Assembly (NCBI GenBank): GCA_021200475.1
Contig: JAJQGP010000094.1
Location: forward strand, 2,114 to 66,113
Direction of reading: 5' to 3'
DNA from: Lachnospiraceae bacterium
GTDB lineage: Bacteria > Bacillota > Clostridia > Lachnospirales > Lachnospiraceae
Length of the DNA: 64,000 bases
The notes beneath the pieces are model-generated. The model did not search any database and was not told the DNA's origin. It was given only the letters and a program-made list of their open reading frames with translations. Below are positions 1 through 10,436 of the stretch, one piece after another. Position 1 is the first letter of the stretch, and the number at the start of each line of letters is the position of its first letter. A program made the position numbers and the translations under genes.

Positions 1-1674
1 TCTTCGTTAGTTGCGACGATGTCCGGAATTACTGAGGTCAACCCTCTGAACCCGCACTACATCTGTCCAAACTGTCATTACAGCGATTTTGATTCGGAGG
101 AAGTCAAAAAATATGCCGGTATGGCCGGCTGCGATATGCCCGACAAAATCTGCCCGAACTGCGGGACAAAATTGAAAAAAGAGGGATTTGATATTCCTTT
201 CGAGACATTCCTGGGATTTAAGGGAAACAAGGAGCCGGATATTGACCTGAACTTTTCCGGTGAATATCAGAGCAAGGCGCATAAGTACACGGAAGTGATT
301 TTCGGCGCGGGACAGACCTTCCGCGCCGGGACGATCGGTACGCTTGCGGATAAAACAGCGTTTGGCTATGTAAAAAACTATTATGAAGAACGCAATATCC
401 ATAAGCGAAACTGTGAGATCGACCGGATTGTCCAGGGCTGTGTCGGCGTACGCCGGACGACCGGGCAGCATCCGGGCGGCATTATCGTTCTGCCGATTGG
501 CGATGAGATTTACTCCTTTACGCCGGTACAGCATCCGGCGAACGATATGACGACGGATATCGTGACAACCCATTTTGACTACCATTCGATTGACCACAAC
601 CTGCTCAAGCTTGATATTCTCGGACACGATGATCCGACCATGATCCGCATGCTGCAGGACCTGACCGGGCTGGACCCGAAAGAGATCCCATTGGATGACC
701 CGGAGGTCATGTCTCTGTTTACAAGCACGGAAGCACTTGGGATTACGCCGGATGACATCGGCGGCGTGCCGCTCGGTTCTCTGGGCATTCCGGAGTTTGG
801 TACCGAGTTCGCCATGCAGATGCTGATCGACACGAAGCCAAAGTATTTCTCTGACCTTGTCCGTATTGCCGGTCTGGCGCATGGTACCGATGTGTGGCTG
901 GGCAACGCGCAGACGCTGATCCAGGAAGGGAAGGCGACTATTTCCACGGCAATCTGTACCCGAGACGACATCATGATCTACCTGATCAGCAAGGGCATGG
1001 ACAGTGAGCTTTCCTTTACCATCATGGAGAGCGTCCGCAAAGGAAAGGGACTGAAGCCGGAATGGGAAGCAGAGATGATCGCCCACGATGTGCCGGACTG
1101 GTATATCTGGTCGTGCAAAAAGATCAAATATATGTTCCCGAAAGCACATGCGGCGGCCTATGTCATGATGGCGTGGCGTATCGCTTATTGTAAGATCAAT
1201 TATCCGCAGGCCTATTACGCGGCTTACTTCAGCATTCGCGCGTCCGGCTTTGATTACGAGCTGATGTGTCTGGGAAAAGAAAAGCTGCTTTACCATATGG
1301 CAGACTTTGAGAAACGTATGGACTCCTTAAGCAAAAAAGAGCAGGATACCTACAAGGATATGAAGAGTGTGCTGGAAATGTACGCGCGGGGACTGAACTT
1401 TGTGCCGATTGACATCTATAAAGCACAGGCGACGAGATTCCAAATCGTTGGGAATGATATTATGCCGTCGTTAAGCTCCATCTCCGGACTGGGCGATAAG
1501 GCAGCCGCATCGATCGTGGACGCCTGCAAGGATGGGCCATTCCTCTCAAAGGATGATTTCATGACGCGCGCCAAGGTCGGGAAGACGATGACGGATCTCC
1601 TTGTGGATCTGAAAATTCTCGATGGTTTGCCGGAAACGAATCAGTTGTCGATTTTTGATATGATGCCGCGGTGA
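1..1674 (+). CDS. polC: DNA polymerase III PolC-type alpha subunit, C-terminal part (5' truncated by window)
   Basis: Frame is open from base 1 (SSLVATMSGITEVNPLNPHYICPNC...); PolC motifs incl. EPDIDLNFSGEYQ, QHPGGIIVLP, FPKAHAAAYVMMAWRIAYCK. Confidence 0.95.
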   Translation, partial: SSLVATMSGITEVNPLNPHYICPNCHYSDFDSEEVKKYAGMAGCDMPDKICPNCGTKLKKEGFDIPFETFLGFKGNKEPDIDLNFSGEYQSKAHKYTEVIFGAGQTFRAGTIGTLADKTAFGYVKNYYEERNIHKRNCEIDRIVQGCVGVRRTTGQHPGGIIVLPIGDEIYSFTPVQHPANDMTTDIVTTHFDYHSIDHNLLKLDILGHDDPTMIRMLQDLTGLDPKEIPLDDPEVMSLFTSTEALGITPDDIGGVPLGSLGIPEFGTEFAMQMLIDTKPKYFSDLVRIAGLAHGTDVWLGNAQTLIQEGKATISTAICTRDDIMIYLISKGMDSELSFTIMESVRKGKGLKPEWEAEMIAHDVPDWYIWSCKKIKYMFPKAHAAAYVMMAWRIAYCKINYPQAYYAAYFSIRASGFDYELMCLGKEKLLYHMADFEKRMDSLSKKEQDTYKDMKSVLEMYARGLNFVPIDIYKAQATRFQIVGNDIMPSLSSISGLGDKAAASIVDACKDGPFLSKDDFMTRAKVGKTMTDLLVDLKILDGLPETNQLSIFDMMPR

Positions 1675-1847
1675 GGGAATGAGCGCGGCGGCTGCCGTAG
1701 GGCTGCCGCGATATACGTTTCACCGCGTCTGAAATGAAAGACCGACGTTGTCTTTCATAATCCTCAGCAGTCCTATGCCGCTTCGGGCGCGGAAGGTTTT
1801 CTCAATTATGAAGTGTATAAGTTTAAATTACAGGAGACATAAACAGT

Positions 1848-2345
1848 ATGTTTGAGAGGTTCTACCCGGATGAATATCTGGATTCTGCGTATGTGATTGA
1901 TTATACGTCGTTTTATCAGCGGGGATATCGCGGGATTATTTTTGATATTGATAATACGCTGGTGCCGCATGGGGCTCCGGCGGATGGGCGGGCGCGGGCT
2001 TTGTTTTCTTATCTGGGGTCGCTGGGGTTTTCGTGCTGTCTGCTCTCGAATAATCAGCGGGAGCGGGTGGAGATGTTTAACCGTGACATTGGTGCGCACT
2101 TTATTGAGGATGCGCATAAGCCGTCCAGGAAAGGGTATCAGCGGGCAATGGAGACGATGGGGACGACCCGTTCTACGACCCTGTTTGTCGGTGATCAGCT
2201 GTTTACGGATGTGTATGGTGCGCGGCGAGCGGGTCTGTATTCGATTCTGGTGAAGCCGATTCATCCGAAAGAAGAGATTCAGATTGTGTTCAAAAGAAAG
2301 CTGGAGAAAATAGTATTATATTTTTACTGGAGGCAGAAAAAGTGA
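1848..2345 (+). CDS. YqeG family HAD IIIA-type phosphatase
   Basis: HAD motif FDIDNTLVPHG, LLSNN, VGDQLFTDVYGARR. Confidence 0.88.
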   Translation: MFERFYPDEYLDSAYVIDYTSFYQRGYRGIIFDIDNTLVPHGAPADGRARALFSYLGSLGFSCCLLSNNQRERVEMFNRDIGAHFIEDAHKPSRKGYQRAMETMGTTRSTTLFVGDQLFTDVYGARRAGLYSILVKPIHPKEEIQIVFKRKLEKIVLYFYWRQKK

Positions 2346-2361
2346 GTATGTGGGGATCGAC

Positions 2362-2390
2362 TATCCGGAAGCCGCGATCGCTTCCGGATA
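2362..2390. terminator. Perfect 10-bp stem hairpin between convergent yqeG-like and pyrC genes
   Basis: tatccggaag-N9-cttccggata followed by aaaaga; convergent gene ends. Confidence 0.55.
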
Positions 2391-2418
2391 AAAGAGCCGT
2401 TCTGTTCGCCTGGATGTG

Positions 2419-3744
2419 TCAGAAACAGGCTGTATCAGAGGCAGCCCAGGCGATTTTCCCGTTACAGATCGTGTAGTGAACCCTGCCGTAGAGTTCCATC
2501 CCGGTAAAAGGCGAGTTTTCGGACTTTGACTGGTAATTGCCGGCAACAAATGCTTCGTTCGGGTTAAAGATTACGAGGTCAGCCGCACAGCCGGGACGGA
2601 TCGAACCGTAGAAGAATGACTCTGGTGTGCTTTCAGGCAAATTGTCCTGTACTGTAGCGGGTTTTGCCAGCGCATTGATCCGATATAGCCTGGCTGGATT
2701 GACGGTCATCTTTTCAAGCAGCTGCATCAATGTGAGATGACCGGGGCGCACGAGGTTCGTGATGCCAAGACCCAGGGACGTCTCAAGGCCAATGATGCCG
2801 CTGGGCGCTGCGAAAAAGTCTTCTTTTTGCTTCTCTGCTGTGCTGTGGGGTGCGTGGTCGGTCGCGATGATGTCGATGGTTCCGTCCTTTAGTCCTTCGA
2901 TGATTGCCTGGCGATCCGTCTCTGTCCGCAGCGGCGGATTCATTTTTGCACAGGTTCCGTACGTTTCAACTGCTTCCTCGGTCAGCGAAAAATGATGAGG
3001 AGTCGCTTCTGCGAATACAGGCGCACCAAGGGCTTTGGCTGTACGCACGAGTGCAACGGAGGCTTCGGAGCTGATGTGCTGGATGTTGATGACGGCGCCG
3101 GTATATCTGGATAACATGCAGTCGCGGGCGACCAGAATGTCTTCTGCAATTGCAGGCGCAGTACGGTTTGTGCCGGGTTTCTCAATAAAAGCCGGATCCT
3201 CCTCGTGGAAGGAAAGAGGCAGTCCGAGTGCTTTTGCCCGGCGCATGGCCTGCTCAGTCAGCTTTTCGTCGCAGAGCGGAATCCCATCGTCTGTGAAACC
3301 GCATGCGCCCAGTCCGGCGAGAGTTTTAAAATCGGTCAGTTCCTTTCCTGCGAGACCTTTGGTAACAGCAGCGGTGAAACGGATGCGGATGGCTTCTTTT
3401 TGTGCGCGCAAAAGCAGATCAGAGAGCGTATCTGTGTTATCGACAGGCGGTTTCGTGTTCGCCATGCAGATCACGGTGGTAAAGCCTCCCGCGGCGGTAG
3501 CGCGTGCGCCGGTGTGCAGATCTTCTTTCCAGGTCAATCCGGGGTCGCGAAAATGCACATGGACGTCGACCAGTCCGGGAGCGATCACGCAGGAGGATGC
3601 ATCCAGGACTTCTTCCTCGTCAGAATCCGGGGACAGGGAACCCGGGAGGGCGATTTCTGCAATCAGGCCGTCCGCAATTCGCAGGTCCGCAGCATATTCT
3701 TCCTGTGTTCCGGGGGATAATATCGTGCCGTTTTTGATAATCAT
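2419..3744 (-). CDS. pyrC: Dihydroorotase
   Basis: DVHVHFRDPG, ITWKEDLHTGARAAAAGG-like region, ATDHAPH motifs; 441 aa. Confidence 0.93.
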   Translation of the reverse strand: MIIKNGTILSPGTQEEYAADLRIADGLIAEIALPGSLSPDSDEEEVLDASSCVIAPGLVDVHVHFRDPGLTWKEDLHTGARATAAGGFTTVICMANTKPPVDNTDTLSDLLLRAQKEAIRIRFTAAVTKGLAGKELTDFKTLAGLGACGFTDDGIPLCDEKLTEQAMRRAKALGLPLSFHEEDPAFIEKPGTNRTAPAIAEDILVARDCMLSRYTGAVINIQHISSEASVALVRTAKALGAPVFAEATPHHFSLTEEAVETYGTCAKMNPPLRTETDRQAIIEGLKDGTIDIIATDHAPHSTAEKQKEDFFAAPSGIIGLETSLGLGITNLVRPGHLTLMQLLEKMTVNPARLYRINALAKPATVQDNLPESTPESFFYGSIRPGCAADLVIFNPNEAFVAGNYQSKSENSPFTGMELYGRVHYTICNGKIAWAASDTACF

Positions 3745-3826
3745 GGAAACTGTACTCCTTTTTCCTTTTTTCCCGCAGTATACTCTTTCCTTTCTGAAAA
3801 GTAAACCGGTGTTTTCTTCATTTTTT

Positions 3827-3887
3827 GTAACAGTTCAGAACACCGAAGCGAAGTGTAGACCTGCGGCCTGCTGTTCTGAAAAGTTAC
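3827..3887. repeat. Family-1 palindromic intergenic repeat, short copy
   Basis: gtaacagttcagaaca ... tgttctgaaaagttac; terminal inverted repeat gtaac/gttac and ttcagaaca/tgttctgaa. Confidence 0.75.
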
Positions 3888-4027
3888 CATTTTTTTGCGT
3901 GGAAATGTCGGAATTACAAAAATTGACCATTGAATTATCGCCGGGATTGTTTTATACTATTCGCAATGTGTTTTCGTAGCTATGAATTCTCATAGTTACT
4001 TTCATAAGAAACCTCAGGAGGTAGGAT

Positions 4028-4921
4028 ATGTACAAAATTTTAAAAGCCGGAAAGCTTGCAAACAACATCTATGAGATGGTTGTAGACGCGCCGCGCGTTG
4101 CAAGGCGCTGCCTGCCGGGACAGTTTATCATCGCGAAGGCAGACGAGACAGGAGAGCGCATTCCGCTGACGATCTGCGATTTTGACAGAGAGGCGGGGAC
4201 GATCACGATTGTCTTTATGCCGATCGGAGTATCCACAGAGAAATTTGCCGAGCTTCAGGCCGGTGACTCGTTCTGTGATTTTGTAGGTCCGCTCGGACAG
4301 CCGTCTGAACTGTGCCTGGAGAGCGAGCTGGAAGAGACGAAGAAAAAGAAAATCCTGTTTGTCGCGGGCGGCGTTGGCACGGCTCCGGTATATCCGCAGG
4401 CGAAATGGCTGCATGAGCATGGCGTAGGCTGTGATGTAATTATCGGTGCGAAGACCAAAGACCTTGTGATCATGGAAGATAAGTTTAAATCCGTCTGTGA
4501 TAATCTTTACATAACGACGGACGACGGTTCCTACGGCAGAAGCGGTATGGTGACGAAGGTGATTGAGGATCTGATCGAGCATGAAGGCAAGACTTACGAC
4601 CACTGTGTATCCATTGGACCGATGATTATGATGAAATTCTGCTGTCTGGCAACGAAGAAATACAATCTGAAGACCATTGTCAGCATGAACCCGATTATGG
4701 TAGACGGTACCGGTATGTGCGGCGCCTGTCGTATCCTGGTTGGTGGAGAAGTGAAGTTTGCCTGCGTAGATGGTCCGGAATTTGACGGTCATCTGGTTGA
4801 CTTCGACGCGGCGATGAAACGCCAGACTCTGTACAAGACAGAAGAAGGCCGCGCGCTTCTTGCGTATCGCGAAGGGAAAACGCATCACGGTGGATGCGGA
4901 AATTGCGGAGGTGACAAATAA
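4028..4921 (+). CDS. nfnA: Sulfide/dihydroorotate dehydrogenase-like FAD/NAD-binding protein; NfnA-like subunit
   Basis: 297 aa; FNR-like fold, VAGGVGTAPVYP, C-terminal MCGACRILVGGEVKFACVDGPEFDGHLVDF; adjacent NfnB-like gene. Confidence 0.85.
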   Translation: MYKILKAGKLANNIYEMVVDAPRVARRCLPGQFIIAKADETGERIPLTICDFDREAGTITIVFMPIGVSTEKFAELQAGDSFCDFVGPLGQPSELCLESELEETKKKKILFVAGGVGTAPVYPQAKWLHEHGVGCDVIIGAKTKDLVIMEDKFKSVCDNLYITTDDGSYGRSGMVTKVIEDLIEHEGKTYDHCVSIGPMIMMKFCCLATKKYNLKTIVSMNPIMVDGTGMCGACRILVGGEVKFACVDGPEFDGHLVDFDAAMKRQTLYKTEEGRALLAYREGKTHHGGCGNCGGDK

Positions 4922-6312
4922 TGGCTGCAAAAGGTATGGTAAAGGTTCCGGTCAGAGAGCAGGAGCCAAAGGTAAGAGCGACAAACTTTAAAGAAGTATG
5001 TCTTGGCTATAATCAGGAAGAGGCGATGGAAGAGGCATCCCGCTGCCTTCACTGCAAGAACGCGAAGTGCATCGAGGGCTGTCCGGTCAATATCAATATT
5101 CCGGACTTTATCGCTGAGGTAAAAGAGGGTAACATCGAAGAAGCATACAAGGTGATTTCCAGATCCAGCGCCCTGCCGGCGATCTGCGGTCGTGTATGTC
5201 CGCAGGAGAGTCAGTGCGAGGGCAAATGTGTACGCGGCATCAAGGGAGACTCCGTTTCCATTGGCAAGCTGGAGCGCTTTGTCGCAGACTGGGCAAGAGA
5301 GAATGGCATCAAGCCTCCTGCTCCGGAGACAAAGAATGGCCGTAAGGTAGCAGTGATCGGTTCTGGTCCGTCCGGACTGACCTGTGCAGGCGATCTGGCG
5401 AAGCTGGGGTATGATGTGACGATTTTTGAAGCCCTGCATGAGCCGGGCGGAGTGCTTGTCTATGGTATCCCGGAATTCCGTCTTCCGAAGCTTGATGTTG
5501 TGGCCAAGGAAGTGGAGAATGTCAAGTCTCTCGGCGTGAAGATCGAGACAAACGTCATCATCGGCAAATCTGTGACGATTGATGAGCTGCTTGACGAGGA
5601 AGGCTTCGAGGCTGTCTTCATTGGCTCCGGTGCCGGTCTTCCAATGTTCATGGGCATTCCTGGCGAGACCGCGAAGGGCGTTTTCTCCGCGAATGAGTAT
5701 CTGACCAGAAATAACCTCATGAAAGCGTTCCGCGAGGACTATGATACGCCAATCGTAAAGGGCAAAAAGGTTGCAGTAGTCGGCGGCGGAAATGTGGCGA
5801 TGGACGCCGCAAGAACAGCGCTTCGTCTGGGTGCGGAGGTACATATCGTATACCGCCGTTCTGAAGCAGAGCTTCCGGCACGTGCGGAGGAGGTTCATCA
5901 TGCGAAGGAAGAAGGGATTATCTTTGACCTTCTGACCAACCCGACCGAGATTCTTGTTGATGAGAATGATGCCGTCTGCGGCATGCGCTGCATCCGCATG
6001 GAGCTTGGCGAGCCGGATGCTTCCGGCAGAAGGCGTCCGGTGGCGATTCCCGGCTCTGAGTTTGACCTCGACGTAGATACGGTGATTATGTCCCTTGGTA
6101 CCTCACCGAATCCGCTGATCTCCTCGACCACCATCGGTCTGGATGTAAACCACAAGAAGTGTATCATCGCCGATGAGGAGACCGGAAAGACCTCAAAAGA
6201 AGCAGTATTTGCCGGCGGCGATGCGGTCACTGGCGCAGCGACGGTAATTCTGGCTATGGGCGCCGGAAAAGCTGCAGCGAAGGGCATTCACGAGTTCCTG
6301 AGCGCGAAATAA
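4921..6312 (+). CDS. nfnB: NADPH-dependent glutamate synthase small-subunit-like protein; NfnB-like subunit
   Basis: 463 aa; CLHCKNAKCIEGCPVNI and CGRVCPQESQCEGKCVRG Fe-S motifs, GSGPSGLTCAGDL FAD and GGGNVAMDAARTA NADP motifs. Confidence 0.87.
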   Translation: MAAKGMVKVPVREQEPKVRATNFKEVCLGYNQEEAMEEASRCLHCKNAKCIEGCPVNINIPDFIAEVKEGNIEEAYKVISRSSALPAICGRVCPQESQCEGKCVRGIKGDSVSIGKLERFVADWARENGIKPPAPETKNGRKVAVIGSGPSGLTCAGDLAKLGYDVTIFEALHEPGGVLVYGIPEFRLPKLDVVAKEVENVKSLGVKIETNVIIGKSVTIDELLDEEGFEAVFIGSGAGLPMFMGIPGETAKGVFSANEYLTRNNLMKAFREDYDTPIVKGKKVAVVGGGNVAMDAARTALRLGAEVHIVYRRSEAELPARAEEVHHAKEEGIIFDLLTNPTEILVDENDAVCGMRCIRMELGEPDASGRRRPVAIPGSEFDLDVDTVIMSLGTSPNPLISSTTIGLDVNHKKCIIADEETGKTSKEAVFAGGDAVTGAATVILAMGAGKAAAKGIHEFLSAK

Positions 6313-6450
6313 TGATGTTTTTGCAGCAGACAGTTTGTCCTGCCCGGGGAAAGCGTTCCTGCGGCAGACAGCTGTCTGCTTTCTGTTCTGAATCGTTTCG
6401 AAAAACAATCCTTTCGAGAAAACAGAGGTCTGAAGAAATAGAAAGAATAT

Positions 6451-6930
6451 ATGAAAATACGCATCCTTACCGTAGGAAAAATCAAAGAAAAATATCTTCG
6501 TGACGCAGTGGCAGAATATCAGAAGCGCTTAAGCCGCTACTGTAAGCTTGAAATTGTTGAAGTATCGGATGAGAAGACGCCGGATGGTGCCTCCGAAGCC
6601 GAAGAGCTTCAGATTAAGGATACAGAAGCGGATCGTCTGCTTCGATGCATCAGCGATACGGATTATGTGATTGCCCTGGCGATTGATGGGCAGATGCCGA
6701 ATTCCATTGGTCTGGCACATAAGCTGGAGATGCTTGGGCTGCATGGAGAGAGCAGTATCTGCTTTGTCATTGGAGGCTCCCTTGGTCTTTCAGATAAGAT
6801 TCTTTTACGCGCAAATGAGCAGATGAGCTTTTCCAGACTGACCTTCCCCCATCAGCTGATGCGGGTTATTTTGCTTGAGCAGATTTATCGCAGCTTCCGC
6901 ATTAATCGCGGCGAACCGTATCATAAATAG
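6451..6930 (+). CDS. rlmH: 23S rRNA (pseudouridine1915-N3)-methyltransferase
   Basis: [55 protein letters not shown]-type C-terminus. Confidence 0.95.
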   Translation: MKIRILTVGKIKEKYLRDAVAEYQKRLSRYCKLEIVEVSDEKTPDGASEAEELQIKDTEADRLLRCISDTDYVIALAIDGQMPNSIGLAHKLEMLGLHGESSICFVIGGSLGLSDKILLRANEQMSFSRLTFPHQLMRVILLEQIYRSFRINRGEPYHK

Positions 6931-6946
6931 ATGCGGCCGTGCGCAC

Positions 6947-7861
6947 TTAAAACAGTCCGTTGTATTTGGGCAAAGGACCGTTCTTTTCGTAATTGCGGCA
7001 GAGGTCGAGAAAGGCCTTTGCGGATGGTGTCAGATATTTGTCCTTGTGATAGACAATAAAAAAACTTCTCGTAAAATCCAGTCCTTCCACATTTAGAGTT
7101 ACAATCTGTTTCCGTTCTAAAACGCTCTGTATCATTCGATACGGGACAGCAGCGATTCCCAGACCATTCATTACAGCATTGACGAGCGCAGTCGTGCTGG
7201 TCGCTTCCCAGATCGGCTTTATGGTAATACCCGCATGCGAGACAGCCTGATCAAATACTTCTCTGGTACCGCTTCCGGGTTCCCGCAAAAGGAAACGCTG
7301 CTGCTGAAACTGCTGCAAGGTCAGCTGTTGATCCTGTATGAATCCTTCGTCCGGAGAAGCGATGATACTCAGATGGTCTTTCATATATTCTTCGGCGTAC
7401 ATGGCCGGATCGTGCGGCGGACCTTCCATCAGTGCGAAGTCCAGACAGTTATTAATCAGAGCCTGCTCCAGTCGTTCCGAGGGGGCAACTGTGACCTGCA
7501 CATCCGTATGGGGATAAGCATGATAAAAAGCTTTTACATAGCCTGGCAGAAACTGTGAGCCGATGGTAATGCTGGCTCCAGCCCGCAACAGGCCAACAGA
7601 GTCCCAGTTCCGCATCTCCCGCTCCAGGTCGTCAAACTGTGCCAGAATGCGGAGCGCATATTGCAAAAACTTTTCTCCGGCCGGCGTGATCTGAAGCCGC
7701 CTTCCAATGCGATCAAAAAGAACAATTCCATAATACTGCTCCAGTTCTTTGATCGCGAGACTGACGGCCGGCTGTGTCATATTCATGTTTTTAGCTGCTT
7801 TCGTGGTATTAAAATTTGCGTCGCAAACAGCGCTGAATATTTTCATATGACGTAATGTCAT
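6947..7861 (-). CDS. LysR family transcriptional regulator
   Basis: N-terminal HTH MTLRHMKIFSAVCDANFNTTKAAKNMNMTQPAVSLAIKELEQYYGIVLFDR. Confidence 0.93.
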   Translation of the reverse strand: MTLRHMKIFSAVCDANFNTTKAAKNMNMTQPAVSLAIKELEQYYGIVLFDRIGRRLQITPAGEKFLQYALRILAQFDDLEREMRNWDSVGLLRAGASITIGSQFLPGYVKAFYHAYPHTDVQVTVAPSERLEQALINNCLDFALMEGPPHDPAMYAEEYMKDHLSIIASPDEGFIQDQQLTLQQFQQQRFLLREPGSGTREVFDQAVSHAGITIKPIWEATSTTALVNAVMNGLGIAAVPYRMIQSVLERKQIVTLNVEGLDFTRSFFIVYHKDKYLTPSAKAFLDLCRNYEKNGPLPKYNGLF

Positions 7862-7991
7862 TCCTATCGTCTCCTTATATAAAAATCAATATTAAATTGA
7901 TTGAATTATATTATTTCCGTTATTAAAAAGCAAGTGTTATGATAGAAAACAAAAAAAGAAAGAGTCCTCTGGGTCTGACTAAGGTGATGAG

Positions 7992-8564
7992 TTGAAGAAC
8001 ATTAAAAATTCAAAACAATTGCAGCTGTTTTTTTCCGTCTTCCGCCTGAGTGCCTGTACATTTGGGGGCGGATTTGTGATTGTTCCGCTGATGAAAAAAC
8101 ATTTTGTAGAGGAACTGGGGTGGCTGGATGAGCAGGAGATGCTGGATATCGCAGCGATTGCACAGTCTTCTCCGGGAGCAGTCGCTGTCAATGCTTCAAT
8201 ACTCGTGGGATACCGTGTATCCGGTGTTTCCGGCGCACTGCTGGCAGTTGGAGGCACCGTGATTCCGCCTCTTGTCATTATTTCTGTTATCTCGATGTTT
8301 TACCAGGCCTTTCGCGATAATGCCATTGTCAGCCTGGTGATGGCAGGGCTGCTATGCGGCGTAGCTGCGGTAATTTTTGATGTGGTTTTTGATATGCTGA
8401 AACCGATTCTGCAAAAGAGGCAGCTTCTTCCGGTTCTGATCTTTGCGGGAGCTTTCGTGGCCATCCGGTATTTTGATGTAAATATGATTCTGATCATTTT
8501 CCTGTGCGGAATGATTGGTGTCCTGGAAACCCTGTATGATGGAAAACGCAAAAAGGGGATGTAA
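7992..8564 (+). CDS. Chromate transporter (CHR) half-protein 1
   Basis: TTG start; FRLSACTFGGGFVIVPLMKKHFVEELGWLDEQEMLDIAAIAQSSPGAVAVN. Confidence 0.88.
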   Translation: MKNIKNSKQLQLFFSVFRLSACTFGGGFVIVPLMKKHFVEELGWLDEQEMLDIAAIAQSSPGAVAVNASILVGYRVSGVSGALLAVGGTVIPPLVIISVISMFYQAFRDNAIVSLVMAGLLCGVAAVIFDVVFDMLKPILQKRQLLPVLIFAGAFVAIRYFDVNMILIIFLCGMIGVLETLYDGKRKKGM

Positions 8565-8567
8565 AGT

Positions 8568-9131
8568 ATGATTTATCTCGAATTATTCTTGAGCTTTTTC
8601 CAGATCGGTCTGTTCAGCATTGGCGGAGGGTATGCGGCGATGCCGCTGATTCAGCATCAGGTGATGGAAGTGCATTCCTGGATCACGGCAACACAATTTG
8701 CGGATATTGTCACGATCGCAGAGATGACGCCTGGTCCGGTCGCAATTAATTCCGCGACGTTCGTCGGCATCCTGACGGCAGGTCTGCCTGGTGCAATTGC
8801 CGCAACATTGGGCTGCATTGTCCCATCCTGTACAATTGTCATGATACTGGCATATTTATATTATCGATTCCGTAAAATGAAAATTATACAGGGAATCCTC
8901 TCAGGAGTTCGTCCGGCTGTGATAGCCATGATCTTCTCGGCAGGGATGAACCTGTTTTTTACGGCAGTTTCAGGTACGGCATCGCTGCCTGGCAGTCTGA
9001 ACGAGATCAATAGCAGAGCGGTTTTGATTTTTATCTGTGCATTTTTTATACTAAGGAAATGGAAAATAAGTCCGATCTGGGCCATGCTGGGCTCAGGGGC
9101 AGCCGGGCTTATCCTTTTCACTCTTTCGTAA
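8568..9131 (+). CDS. Chromate transporter (CHR) half-protein 2
   Basis: FFQIGLFSIGGGYAAMPLIQHQV...EMTPGPVAINSATFVG. Confidence 0.88.
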   Translation: MIYLELFLSFFQIGLFSIGGGYAAMPLIQHQVMEVHSWITATQFADIVTIAEMTPGPVAINSATFVGILTAGLPGAIAATLGCIVPSCTIVMILAYLYYRFRKMKIIQGILSGVRPAVIAMIFSAGMNLFFTAVSGTASLPGSLNEINSRAVLIFICAFFILRKWKISPIWAMLGSGAAGLILFTLS

Positions 9132-9422
9132 TTCACACAAAAAAGATTTACTTGAAATTATTGCTGTTCTATGGTAGAGTGAAAGGAAATTGCAAAGACA
9201 AGGGCGTTCGAATGTCCTTTTTCTTTTGCCGGATACTTTAAGACTGTAAACTGGTGAAACTGCAAACCCGTAAATCATCCGTACGCGGCATGGATGAAAA
9301 AAGAGCGAAGCACGATTCTGAATCCTTACAGGAAAGTTGCTATTCAAAACAGAAGGCCGCTGGTCTGCGCTCCGCTTCGGTTGCCGTTAAGCGAATAAAA
9401 ATCAGAAAGAACAAGAGAAATT

Positions 9423-10436
9423 ATGATTCAGTCGGAAATCACCCTGGAGATCAGGGATTTATGTGTAGAGTTTCATACGATTGCGGGAACGGTCAAAGCC
9501 GTAGATGGCCTGAGCTATACCTTACATAAAGGAGAGAAGCTGGGCATCGTGGGAGAGAGCGGAAGCGGCAAGAGCGTTTCTTCCCTGGCCGTTATGGGAC
9601 TGATACCCAATCCGCCGGGGAAAATCGTTGGCGGAGAGATCCACTTTGGCGGGCAGGACCTGACCTGCCTTTCAGAAAAAGAGATGCAAAAGATCCGGGG
9701 AAATAAGATCTCCATGATTTTTCAGGAGCCAATGACTTCTTTGAATCCCATCATACGCTGTGGCAGACAGATTGCCGAAGTCCTGCAGCTGCACGGCGGC
9801 ATGGAAAAAAAGAAAGCCATGCAGGAAGCAATTGAGCTGCTGCGGGAGGTCGGGATTGCGAATCCGGAAGCACGCGCCTATGAATATCCACATCAGATGT
9901 CCGGCGGTATGCGGCAGCGCGTAATGATTGCCATGGCGCTGGCCTGTCAGCCGGAGGTGCTGATTGCGGATGAGCCTACCACAGCTCTGGATGTGACGAT
10001 CCAGGCACAGATTCTGGATCTGATTCGGGACCTGAATGCGAAGAGAGGCACCTCGATTCTGTTTATTACCCACGATCTTGGCGTCGTCAGTGAGCTGTGC
10101 GATACTGTCATTGTCATGTATACCGGCCATGTGGTGGAAAAGGCACCGGTGAGAGATATTTTCACATCTCCGAAGCATCCCTATACCCAGGGACTGCTCC
10201 ATGCCATACCGACAATTACAAAGGAAAGAAAGCCATTGGTTACGATCGAAGGGATGGTGCCGAACCCGACTCAGCGGATTGAGGGATGCAGCTTCTGGCC
10301 AAGATGCCCCCGCGCGACAGAAAAATGCAAAACAGAGGTTCCGCCGATTCAAAGTATTTCAGATGAACGGGATGTCCGGTGCTGGCTGTATACCGGAGAG
10401 GAGCAGGCAGGGGGGATTGCGCATGGCAGAGAATAA
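9423..10436 (+). CDS. Oligo/dipeptide ABC transporter ATP-binding protein (DppD/OppD type)
   Basis: Walker A GESGSGKS, signature MSGGMRQRV, Walker [13 protein letters not shown], oligopeptide C-terminal [10 protein letters not shown] motif. Confidence 0.93.
   Translation: MIQSEITLEIRDLCVEFHTIAGTVKAVDGLSYTLHKGEKLGIVGESGSGKSVSSLAVMGLIPNPPGKIVGGEIHFGGQDLTCLSEKEMQKIRGNKISMIFQEPMTSLNPIIRCGRQIAEVLQLHGGMEKKKAMQEAIELLREVGIANPEARAYEYPHQMSGGMRQRVMIAMALACQPEVLIADEPTTALDVTIQAQILDLIRDLNAKRGTSILFITHDLGVVSELCDTVIVMYTGHVVEKAPVRDIFTSPKHPYTQGLLHAIPTITKERKPLVTIEGMVPNPTQRIEGCSFWPRCPRATEKCKTEVPPIQSISDERDVRCWLYTGEEQAGGIAHGRE

Noticed and set aside
7-1296. 429-aa minus-strand ORF opposite polC
   Set aside because: Antisense shadow of a well-conserved polymerase gene; no recognisable domain.
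3035-3979. 314-aa plus-strand ORF opposite pyrC
   Set aside because: Ser/Arg-rich antisense shadow ORF running into the intergenic repeat.
7992-9131. Split chromate transporter considered as a frameshifted gene
   Set aside because: Short-chain CHR proteins naturally occur as adjacent half-size pairs; both halves have their own start and conserved N-terminal motif.
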